From: Henricia sp. BOLD:AAB3569
Taxonomy: Eukaryota > Echinodermata > Asteroidea > Spinulosida > Echinasteridae
Reading direction: 5' to 3'
Length of the DNA stretch: 64,000 bases
Assembly: GCA_037783545.1 (NCBI GenBank)
Contig: JBBELK010000481.1
Span: forward strand, 248,001 to 312,000
Within the stretch, counting starts at the first letter, position 1. Each line of letters starts with the position of its first letter. A program made the translations under genes and the position numbers. Below, in pieces: positions 36,001-43,797 of the stretch. The notes under the pieces were generated by a model. It ran no database searches and had not been told where the DNA came from. It saw only the letters and a program-made list of their open reading frames with translations.

Positions 36001-37416
36001 AACGAACAATAGTATGTCTTGCTAAACAAGTAATCCATCGTATGAAGCAAAGATTAGGCACAAAGTTGTTTAGCACATCATAGGCCCTTTAAGCTTTAAA
36101 GGTAGAACACATGACTGGTATCTCGAAAATCAGAAATGTTTAGAGATTCACACATAACTGACGTACACAATGTACATGTAAACATGACAGTAGAAAATTT
36201 CCCCTGAAATGGTTTTGTCTTACATGTAAGTGCTATAGTCTTTGAGAAATGAGTGAAACAATTTACTTTCGTCTCATGCGACGAAAATTCACTTCTCCCC
36301 AAAACCACTTCGCCCTTAACCACTTCGCCCAAATGCCACGTCGCCCCAAAAAAACTGTGTGCAGGCCGTGGTTCAGGGCGAAGTGGTTCTACGGTGAAGT
36401 GGTAACAACACAGTTTTTGACTGTTTTCTCAGAAGTTAGACAAAGTACGGAGCTGACTTTTACTCAGGTTGGTTTTAAAGACACATAATATCATACATAC
36501 CTTTAATCACATGATGAAACTAATTTGTAACGGTTTACCAATCATGTGTTCTACAACATAAAGTAAAGCCCCAAAACATCATTTGCAGTGACCCAAAATT
36601 TTACTTCACGAGTTGACAAAAAAACCTTACTAAAAAAGTGTTGACAGCAATCATGGCATTGGTAACAAACATCACATTATTTTTTTTCCCGTGTAAAATG
36701 GTACCTTTGTGGGAGAAATTGTCAACTGAAGGTGCTCTCTGCAGACAATTTTGTTACCATTCACCACACAAAACAATGCATGGATTTTTCAGGTTTTCTG
36801 AAGTATTACTGCATCTATGGCTGAAATGTGTACATGAAAAAAATGGAGGGGGGGGGCCCAAAAATGTGATCTGGTCACGCTCCTTTAATTTCATAACCCG
36901 TGTCCGCACTTGACAAAGTTTTGTAAAAAGTTTCCGCTAGTCACTGTTAACATTCCATTGTGGTAATTTTTCCGTGCGTCCGCACTTGGATTTATTTTCG
37001 GCCCACAGGTTGTCTTTTGCCACGTAAAACCTTGATAAAACAGGTCACCTCATCATTGCAAGTCCACACAGAAGTTACATTGACCACAGCATATGTTCTA
37101 TCATGGTTTTACATTTTCCGTAAAAATTACATAACAGAGCGTAAAACTTACAATCAACAGTAGACTTTACAATTTCGGGTGTTTTTCAGCCGTCTGCATT
37201 GGACTAAATTTTGTAAAATTTACGACGATCTCCATAAGTTTTACCAAATTTAGTCCAATGCAGACACGGCTTTTGTTTTATTTTCTTACCTGTACCTTTG
37301 CGTTTGGAGAAGGATTTGGAAATGTTGCCATCATTTAGAGCTTTTTTTCTTCTTTTCTCTTTCATCTTTTCCTTAATTTGCTCAATGCTGGTGTTTCCAG
37401 CAATGTTGGACGCCAT
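23989..37416 (-). CDS. sgo: Shugoshin (centromeric cohesin protector)
   Basis: Shugoshins recruit PP2A to centromeres and shield cohesin from removal in mitosis and meiosis. Exons (minus): 37416-37290, 35484-35300, 34225-34032, 33353-33007, 32027-31015, 26573-25345, 24046-23989; all splice phases agree. Residues 1-42 are basic (IKEKMKEKRRKKAL). Residues 43-104 are the conserved N-terminal coiled coil (FILKASLRSNNQSLAKALA...). A long, disordered, Ser/Thr/Lys-rich middle follows. The C-terminal SGO box reads GAPVSYKEPLLNS|KMRRNH, split by the last intron found (residue 1032). At least 1,051 residues; the final exon after KKTKK was not located. I cannot tell SGO1 from SGO2 type. Start chosen at AACAAGATGGCG (strong Kozak). 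No lesion. Introns hold a dead LINE, a satellite-bearing hAT element and several MITEs. Confidence 0.93.
24160..24232 (-). repeat. tRNA-like SINE head in shugoshin intron
   Basis: The minus strand reads GTGGTCTAATGGCTCTGGAG, then a CAC-anticodon-like loop and B box GGTTCAAGTCCCAC. Probably a SINE rather than a gene. Confidence 0.5.
24265..25250. mobile_element. hAT-like element carrying a 28-bp satellite
   Basis: Left end CCAGGGTTGTAACAAGTC and right end inverted GACTAGTCATTACAACACTGG-like sequence. GTGAT occurs just outside both ends. Inside, 24298-24890 holds about 20 tandem 28-base units (CAAGTCAAGTCAAACTGCCT + YCGAGTYC). It occupies most of the last recognised shugoshin intron. Confidence 0.75.
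25345..26573 (-). CDS. sgo: Shugoshin exon 6
   Basis: 409 codons plus two bases, from KSSDVPTSRSD to APVSYKEPLLN-S. Mostly charged and disordered. The end is the start of the SGO C-terminal box. Acceptor TTTACATAG, donor TC|GTAAGA. Confidence 0.93.
26700..27235. mobile_element. Foldback element with TTCGACGA repeats, copy 1
   Basis: The right end is the inverted CGTTCTCACTAGAGAAATCG, the left end is AAAAATTGCTTCGTTCGACG. Four 24-base tandem units (TTCATTCGACGAAGGCATCG type) lie at 26830-26905. A diverged copy is at 59213-60333. Confidence 0.7.
27420..30440 (+). pseudogene. Degenerate LINE in shugoshin intron 5
   Basis: Remnants in order: endonuclease-like LAITNTFF (27930), linker region to 28650, reverse transcriptase WKAPGLDSIPAEVYKYGG, NHRGITLPSIAGKILAK and SGFRPSIGTIDLIF. 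After a frameshift near 29220 come FVDFSKAFDSV, a catalytic box mutated to YANDS, then LKWVGHVVRMDEGHLPKT and a C-terminal CCHH-type CTICGRVCRAQIGLVSHM. AATAAA is at 30432. Several frameshifts and stops: dead. It lies on the strand opposite to shugoshin and differs from the LINE at 6.2-9.4 kb. Confidence 0.85.
31015..32027 (-). CDS. sgo: Shugoshin exon 5
   Basis: 337 codons. Carries RRQSS, RSRTS, and two copies of RRATFD (KSRRATFDV and KLRRATFDL), basophilic-kinase-type sites, then a Lys/Ser-rich part. Acceptor TTTTATCTTCAG, donor AAG|GTACGG. Confidence 0.9.
32095..32480. repeat. Dispersed repeat family 2, copy 2
   Basis: Same ordered blocks as 11292-11580 (AACGTTGATAAACTG, CACAAAGGTACCAT, CTTGTCAA), ending in an inverted copy of its start (TGAAATTTCTACAGG...CAGTTTTATCAAC). 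Confidence 0.65.
32571..32973. mobile_element. Foldback MITE in shugoshin intron 4
   Basis: Left ATGGGTTTGTCCATGAAGTT, right AACTTCATGGACAAACCCAT. Inner arms GGTGTCCACGTAGC and GCTACGTGGACACC. The terminus resembles that of 56836-57273. Confidence 0.8.
33007..33353 (-). CDS. sgo: Shugoshin exon 4
   Basis: Begins SSQLCRKAELVSTALESAG and ends DDSIEA-K, phase 1. Ser/Gln/Val-rich, low-complexity middle region. Acceptor AATTACAG, donor AAAG|GTATGA. Confidence 0.88.
34032..34225 (-). CDS. sgo: Shugoshin exon 3
   Basis: 64 codons plus two bases (HRFHNIKQVLTKVTTNLLDA ... SVEKQNE), acceptor TTGATTTTCAG, donor GAGGG|GTAAAA, completed by G in the next exon. Confidence 0.88.
35300..35484 (-). CDS. sgo: Shugoshin exon 2 (PP2A-binding coiled coil)
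   Basis: Encodes SFILKASLRSNNQSLAKALA and about 40 further coiled-coil residues, the most diagnostic part of shugoshins. Acceptor TTTATGCAG, donor ATT|GTGAGT. A TTAA-type element begins 28 bases upstream in the intron. Confidence 0.94.
35516..36088. mobile_element. TTAA-flanked MITE family A, copy 2
   Basis: TTAA (35512-35515)|AGGGCCCC ... GGCCCT|TTAA (36089-36092), 573 bases. Its edge is 28 bases upstream of shugoshin exon 2 on the minus strand. Confidence 0.87.
36100..36555. mobile_element. TTAA MITE family E, copy 1
   Basis: TTAA (36096-36099)|AGGTAGAACACATGA; the right end ATCATGTGTTCTAC is inverted but lacks a clean TTAA. The interior has repeated CCACTTCGCCC, shared with 62851-63367. 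Confidence 0.7.
36895..37272. mobile_element. Repeat with TCCAATGCAGAC hairpin
   Basis: Arms GTCTGCATTGGACTAAATTT (37193) and AAATTTAGTCCAATGCAGAC (37248-37267) form a hairpin just downstream of shugoshin exon 1. A further element end (GTGTCCGCACTTG) is near 36900. Confidence 0.6.
37290..37416 (-). CDS. sgo: Shugoshin exon 1
   Basis: 42 codons plus one base: MASNIAGNTSIEQIKEKMKE and a basic stretch, donor ACAG|GTAAGA. The next exon begins GA, completing Gly43. Confidence 0.9.
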
Positions 37417-38419
37417 CTTGTTTCTGTCTGTTCTTGCAACTTTAACGATATTTGGCAGAAACATGAACAAAGAAATGCAAAGAATCCAAATATGAATTGG
37501 GGTATTTTTTGGAAATAATTTACAAGTCGGACATCACATGAGCCTATGGCATGTATGGGACAACTCAGAAATATGCTAAGTTTTTCCTAGTAAATTCTTC
37601 ATATTTTGTCCCCTCCAAAGTTTGGTTTCTTCATTAGATTTGCACAAGTTTATTGATTTTAAGGCAAAATTAGTGACGTCCAAGTACTAAATTCGTACTT
37701 TTTTTGCCGGCCAATGCGCGTGCGTGCATAAGCGTATTACAGTTGCGCAGATTATGCTATGGAGGATCGAGGATATACGAAAAAATACCAAAAAAAACAT
37801 TTAAAAACTGGGGAAAAAAAATTGTTTATCATCTGAACATCAAACTGGCACTTTATTCGGAGATACATTACTAATTTTTAGGCTTAATGGCTGCATATGG
37901 AATGGATTGGAAATCCAAGTTTCCAGTCACTTCGCCCCCACTTCGCCAAATTCGGGCGCCCAGTATCATTTCACTTTCGCCCCCGGGCAGTTGACTTCAA
38001 CTTCAACCGCACTGCATGCACACACATTTACAAGCACAAATCTCTCCAAATCCTTGGCCCTGTATTATATTTTGCACAGGTATCGTGTGGACAGACTCTA
38101 ATAAATGAAATATATGTTGAAATATTGGGAAAATATCGCTTCAGTTACCCACTTTTTACTTGCAAAATTGCCACAGGAACTGACGTCGCGTCGCGTGCAT
38201 TTAAACTTCGCACCAAAATAATGTATTGGCTAATTTTAGTTGGTACCCACTACGGCTATGTGCTTGTGCATGTACACAAAAACTCGGTTACTTGTGTTAC
38301 TGGTTACCAGCGCGCAACTTGACGACGGTCAACGCAACCTCACACGCGTCTCCGTACGTTATGTACAACTAGTCGGCATAGCGTAAATTTTTTGAGAGCA
38401 ACTTTATACTCTTTTTATC
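37417..38419. promoter_or_regulatory. Shared intergenic region of two divergent genes
   Basis: Shugoshin (minus, ATG 37416) and the neighbouring gene (plus, ATG 38420) start about 1 kb apart and point away from each other. The interval holds a repeat fragment at 37505-37690 and no gene. A GC box (GGGGCGGGGC) with an inverted CCAAT lies at about 38640-38660, inside intron 1 of the plus gene. A bidirectional promoter is inferred from layout only. Confidence 0.4.
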
Positions 38420-41400
38420 ATGGCAGACAGCTCTGGAAAAGTAGCAAAACTAGTGCATCTGAAATTGTAAGTTAAAACGCCATTCAGTTGTTTTTATTTG
38501 TCTCAAATTGGGAGCCGAGCCTCAAATCCAAATGGCCAACCATGGGCCAACTAGGCCTACCCTGTACATGGAGGTAGTTCCTACCTCCATGCCCTGAACT
38601 ACATGTACGCGTACGGTACGCGTACGCAACAGGTGTCTGATTGGGTAAGGGGCGGGGCCAGTTGGAGGGGGGAGGAGGGAGGAAGGGGGTGTGGTCGGGG
38701 GTCGGAGGGGAGTTTAAAATTTTGGAAAGTATATGGCTTCAGACCTTGTGTTTCATTACAAAATCTGAAATTTTTCCTACGTGAAATGTTGTTGGGTACA
38801 AATCTAGATTAGCCGATCTTTTTAAAGAAAAACATTCCTGATCAACTTCCCAACTCTTACCCAATTTTTTTCAATAATTCCTTTCAGATGTCTTCAGTTT
38901 ATCTCAAACTTAAAGAAATTCCCTTGTACTGTTCTCAGGAGATAACTTTTGCCCAAAAATGTAAGAAAATGCTGCCACAATATACTTTTCTAAAAAGCTT
39001 GTGTACCAATTTTCCATATACGTATGTAACGGTGGACAGACAAAAATGTCACACTTTTGTCTGTCCACCGTTACATACGTATATGGAAAATATCACACAG
39101 GGGGATAAAACTATTTGTAACAGTTTACCAATCATGTATACTATATATTTAAGTCTCAATTGCCTTATTTTTTTCTGGCCTTAGGGAGGACTACTTCAAC
39201 AGGGAGAGAGTTGAGAAAGAATTTGATCCTTCTGGCAAAGGAATACATACAACCACTCCCAGGATGGTAAGAGACCCCAGCATTTTCGGAGTTGACTCCA
39301 ATTCCAAAATAGAATCGCGATTCCATTCGGAATAGATTCCTTTTTTCACTCGAAGGCAGTTTGACTTGAATTGACTTGAAACTCGAAGGCAGTTTGCTTG
39401 ACTTGACTTTGGACTCGAAGGCAGCTTGACTTGACTTGACTTAACTCGAGGGCATTTTGACTTGACTTGACTTGACTTGACTAATTGGGACTCGAAGGCA
39501 ATTTGACTTGACTTGACTTTGGACTCGCTCCCAGAGGAGGTAGGGCCATGGTGCAGGCTAATACAATAGCCTCGTCCATTCTGCAAATAGGGTGTGTATC
39601 TTTTCGAAATCAAATATTTATCACAGAAAACACACCCTTTGTAAATTCATGACATTTAGTTTCAGCCATATTCACATTATATTACAGATACATGTATGGT
39701 CACATTTGCTTCAAGAAGGTGTCGTATAGATAAGATGGTTAAATTGACTGTACATGTATGGGAACTCTTTGGTAAACCACATACAACACACACAACTAAG
39801 CGCACACGCGTGATTCGATTAGCCTAGCAACACATAAACACACTGTGGCGAGCTCGCATAAATAATGAGACTCCATCCTCTGGGATTATAAGAGCAGCTG
39901 CCCTACTCGAGCAAGGTATGGAGTGCGGTAAAATTCGTGGCACGAATTTGTTCGTAGTGTATCCTTAAACACATGACTCATTTTTCCCTTACAATTTTAG
40001 ATGCAGTTAGAACTGAGCTATCTCCAAGTTGCAGAACAGCAATGGAGGTCGGCGAATAGGAAGAAGAAAAAGCAGATTTCTAAACATTCCGAAGAACAAG
40101 AACAAGAAGAAAAAGATAAAGAAATGGCCAACTGTTTGAGAAACACGCCGACAGTTGAGGTTTCGCCCAGGGTCACAACGAACAGCAAAGTCAAGTCTAG
40201 GCTTAGAAGGTCCGAGATCGATCATGTTACGAAGAATGCTCAGTCTACACTGGTTAGTTTAAGATTCTGTTTTTGACTATGTTGCATACTGGCAGTCCGA
40301 GACCATGACCATGACTGGCAGTCTGAGACCATATTTACATTATATTACAGATATGGTCACATTTGCTTCAAGAAGGTGTCATATAGATGGTTGAATTAAC
40401 CGTATAATGGGAACTTTTTGGTACAAACGACATACAACACAAGACCGAGACCGGCAGTCTGAGACCAAGACCGAGACCGGCAGTCCGAGACCGAGACCAA
40501 GACCGAGACCAAGACCGAGACTGGCAGTCTGAGACCATATTTACATTATATTACAGATACATGTATGGTCACATTTGCTTCAAGAAGGTGTCATATAGAT
40601 GGTTGAATTGACCGTATAATGGGAACTCTTTGGTACAAACGACATACAACACAAGACCGAGCCCGGCAGTCTGAGACCAAGACCGAGACCGGCAGACCGA
40701 AGCCAAGATCGAGACTGGCAGTCCGAAGCCAAGGCCGAGACTGGCAGTCCGAAGCCAAGACTGAGACTGGCAGTCCGAAGCCAAGATCGAGACTGGCAGT
40801 CCGAAGCCAAGATCGAGACTGGCAGTCCGGGACCAAGAACGAGACTGGCAGTCCGGGACCAAGAACGAGACTGGCAGTCCGAAGCCAAGACTGAGACTGG
40901 CAGTCCGAGACCAAGACTGGCAGTCCGAAGCCAAGATCGAGACTGGCAGTCCAAGACCGAGACCGGCAGCCTGAAGCCAAGACCAAGACTGGCATTCCGA
41001 GACCAAGACTGAGACTGGCATTCCGAGACCAAGACTGAGACTGGCAGTCCGAGACTGGCAGTCCGAGACCAAGACCTATAGGTAATATTGTGTTGTTTGT
41101 TTTCTTACTCCCACAGAGTCAAGTATCAGTTGATAAGATCCATAACATTCACAGGTATCGATCACATCTTATACCCGAAGAATACCTTGATCTAGTAAGT
41201 CATACATTCTGCTTGATAGACATTGTTAGAATTAGCTCCTGATTTTTGTCTTTGTTGAGAAAAAAGTTTTTTTTCAGATTTTTCCAGCAAATGGACTTTG
41301 TTCTAACCTTACAATCACGTAAAATACCTCCAGGGCTCGAAATACCCACTGGACCGAGGCCAGTTATTTAAGCCTCGGTCTAGTGCTTTCTCTACCGTAC

Positions 41401-42355
41401 TAGACCAGTGGTCCAGTGCATTTTTAAACTAATGAACAGTAAATCCACTTTCCTTGTAGCTTTAGTCTTGTAAAAATAGCGTCGGTCCAGTAAATGATTT
41501 AAGCTACTAACCCTGTGGTCTAGCAGATTTTTTCATGAAATTCGAGCCCTGACCTCCTCAAAATACTATCCATTGGAAGAAAAAAGAATTTCTAATTTGG
41601 ATGTGGAAGCAAAAAAGTTGGTGTAGATCTCACTGCACTGCTTCATGTAACGAGATAAATTGGTTTTCAAAACATTGGTGGTTTTGACGATATTTCTAAA
41701 AATATACAGATTGACAGCGCAAAATTTCAGAATGGTAATGAGAAAAATATGACAAATGATGTACAAAATCTTAACACCTATGGGAGAAATGGGGGGCGGT
41801 GCTCAAGAATGTGATTTGGACATGTACCGGTAGTTACTTTTCTGCCCAGTTTTGAAAACATTGCCAAAAGATAAATGGAACATGTTTTACCTACTCTTCC
41901 CCTTGCCCCCTCCAACTCCCCATCCCCCACTTATGAACATATTTTTGTAACTCTCAATTACAGGCAAAGGCTGCTCATGTCTCAAACCATGTGTATGGAA
42001 TTTTAAACACCGAACATGCCTGGGACTATGCAGAAAAATATGGTGAGAACATTTTTGGTATCACTTTAAATGTTCACAGTTTTTTGCCATAATTTTAGGT
42101 AGTTTGGCACTTTTCCAAACAGTGCTGTTTACTGGAAAATATTGGATTGTAAATTGTTCAACCTAACAAAATTTGGCTAAAAAGCTGTACAAAATACAAC
42201 ACCGTACAATCTTGATTTATTGCGTTAAACTTAGAAAAAGTCAAGCGTCGAGTAATACTTTTTTTTTTACGAGTCTTTCTAAAGCTGTAATTTGTGTTTG
42301 GACCCGTACAGATGACCGCAAAGCCACCAAGAAGTACTTAGAAGAGACGGAACAG
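38420..42355 (+). CDS. Unrecognised charged protein, six exons (3' end uncertain)
   Basis: Exons 38420-38466, 39185-39266, 40001-40252, 41117-41194, 41964-42042, 42312-42355. All junctions are GT-AG and the phases agree (2,0,0,0,1,0), giving 194 codons. It starts MADSSGKVAKLVHLKLEDYF. Exon 3 has a Lys/Glu/Gln-rich, coiled-coil-like part (RKKKKQISKHSEEQEQEEK). Exons 4-6 read IHRYRSHLIPEEYLDL, AKAAHVSNHVYGILNTEHAW and DRKATKKYLEETEQ. No known domain was recognised; no signal peptide or membrane segment. A terminal exon must lie after 42356; 48674-48793 is a candidate. The introns hold a 26-bp VNTR and transposons. Phase agreement across five introns makes the gene model credible although the function is unknown. 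Confidence 0.75.
38880..39165. mobile_element. Element with 36-bp perfect hairpin, copy 1
   Basis: Shares TCCTTTCAGATGTCTTCAG and CTCAGGAGATAACTTTTGCC with about 56890-56960. The hairpin at 39010-39090 has two perfect 36-base arms and a 9-base loop (core TACGTATGTAACGGTGG). Confidence 0.8.
39340..39535 (-). repeat. AAGTC satellite fragment
   Basis: Inverted, decayed copies of the 28-base unit found at 24298-24890 (ACTCGAAGGCAGTTTGACTT). Located in intron 2 of the plus gene. Confidence 0.75.
39660..40655 (+). repeat. Three copies of a ~120-base block around exon 3
   Basis: The block TTTACATTATATTACAGATA...ATGGTCACATTTGCTTCAAG occurs at about 39665-39800, 40325-40440 and 40530-40655, in one orientation. 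The interval also contains exon 3 (40001-40252). Confidence 0.8.
40001..40252 (+). CDS. Unrecognised gene exon 3 (charged)
   Basis: 84 codons, phase 0 at both ends: acceptor TTACAATTTTAG, donor CTG|GTTAGT. Starts MQLELSYLQVAEQQWRS. This is the longest exon of the gene and the best evidence that it is coding. Confidence 0.75.
40440..41080 (+). repeat. 26-bp VNTR in intron 3
   Basis: Tandem GAGACTGGCAGTCCGAAGCC + AAGATC, about 15 units in 40655-41080, with shorter GACCGAGACC units before them. Any long open frame here is a product of the repeat, not a gene. Confidence 0.85.
41275..41822. mobile_element. TTAA-type MITE family C copy, interrupted
   Basis: Matches 55512-55862 and 53035-53380 along most of its length (AAAATACCTCC, TTTGGATGTGGAAGCAAAA, AATATGACAAATGAT), but is split by the insertion 41331-41551. 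Its TTAA ends are eroded. Confidence 0.75.
41331..41551. mobile_element. MITE nested in family C copy
   Basis: Termini CAGGGCTCGAAAT and inverted AATTCGAGCCCTG. ACCTC directly repeated at 41326-41330 and 41552-41556. The empty site is seen in the other family C copies (AAAATACCTCCCCAAAATAC). Confidence 0.85.
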
Positions 42356-42604
42356 GTGAATTTCTATCACATTTTACATTCAATTGTGCCTAAGGCCGGG
42401 GTCACATGGGAACATTTTAGAAATTACTCGATTGTGATACAACTGGGGTCACACAACATTTATTGTAAAAAAGTGGGGTCACACACACACACCCATACTT
42501 GTATTAGCCGGCAATTGTGGACCTAATTACTGTAGGGAAGAATTTTTTAATGACACCCAACTTAATTTTACCTAAAGCTAGAGAGATGAAATTTAAACGT
42601 AAAT

Positions 42605-42981
42605 GGTTCTCAAACCTATATAGGTTTGAGAACCAATAATTATAGTTGAAAAACCAATAATTATAGTTGGTTCTCAAACCTAAATAGGTTTGAGAACCAA
42701 TTATTATTGGTTCTCAAACCTACATGTATATAGGTTTGAGAACCAACTATAATTAGTATTGGTTCTCAAACCTATATAGGTTTGAGAACCAATAATAATT
42801 ATTTGTTCTCAAACCTATAGGTTTGAGAACCAATAACAATTAGGGTTAGGGTTAATTGGTTCTCAAACCTATATAGGTTTGAGAATTGGTTCTCAAACCT
42901 ATATGTTTGAGAACCAATTACTAGTTCTCAAACCTATATAGGTTTGAGAACCAATAATAATTATAATTGGTTCTCAAACCT
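42605..42981. repeat. Array of eight short hairpins plus one half
   Basis: Repeated GGTTCTCAAACC TATA GGTTTGAGAACC units, each a near-perfect palindrome of 28-36 bases, separated by AT-rich spacers of 0-25 bases (AATAATAATTATT types). Unit starts are near 42605, 42669, 42709, 42759, 42804, 42859, 42887, 42924; the half unit is at 42969. One spacer (42840-42855) is TTAGGGTTAGGGTTAA. Confidence 0.92.
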
Positions 42982-43797
42982 AGTAGTCAGGCAGCATGTG
43001 GTAAGAAATTAAGGCCCGTGGGCATCGGATGATTAGAAAATGCCACATAGCTAGATGTCTTAATTACACCCCAAGGAACAAGAAAAACCATGTTGGCAAA
43101 ATCTGAGTGGTTGCAGACGGCGGCCATCTTGGATTTCAAAATGGCCGACATTTTATAACCATTTTCTGCTAGAAAAAAGTTCCCCAACCTCCAACAAAAT
43201 TTAACAAAAGATTTTTTCAGTGGTTATTGGTCCTACTGAATGTGGTGAATGGTTGAAAACAAGTCCAGCAAAATTAAGTCACCAGAAATGGGTGAAATCT
43301 GGGCCAATTCCAAAATGGCCGCCAATGACCTTGAAAATCGTTAAAATGGCTGTAACTTCTGTAATATTTGGAGTAAAACGGTTACTTAAATGTCTACCCT
43401 GGGGTTTTCAGTGTCGGGGAATTCACTGGTATCCCTGATATTTCAATCCAACCTTCGACAAACAATAAAAGCGACAATTTCAAAATGGCGGTCATAATAT
43501 ATAGGCATGGAAGGGGGTAGAGAAAATGGCTTCTCTAACTGCTTATGTCAGATTTAGCTTCTTGTATTGGTCAGTAATGTGCTTAACAAGACCCCCCCCC
43601 CCCTCCTTCCCCTCCCCCCACCCCCATCTAGTGGCAAGACTGGCTGCATCAGCCACCGTACGAGCCGCTAAGACAGCTAGGGTGCGCCACTCTGCCAGAA
43701 TTGCCTCTCTGACAATCTGTATTTCTAGGACTGTTTTAGAGACACGTGGTTCAGGAGGTCAGTTCATCCCACACAGGTTTTATCAACAAATTACCAT

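Noticed and set aside
40569-41072. Long minus-strand open frames over the VNTR
   Set aside because: All three frames are open and encode permutations of one 26-residue repeat; located in an intron of the plus gene.
42605-42981. CRISPR-like array
   Set aside because: Units are palindromes with irregular AT-rich spacers of 0-25 bases in animal DNA; no cas genes.
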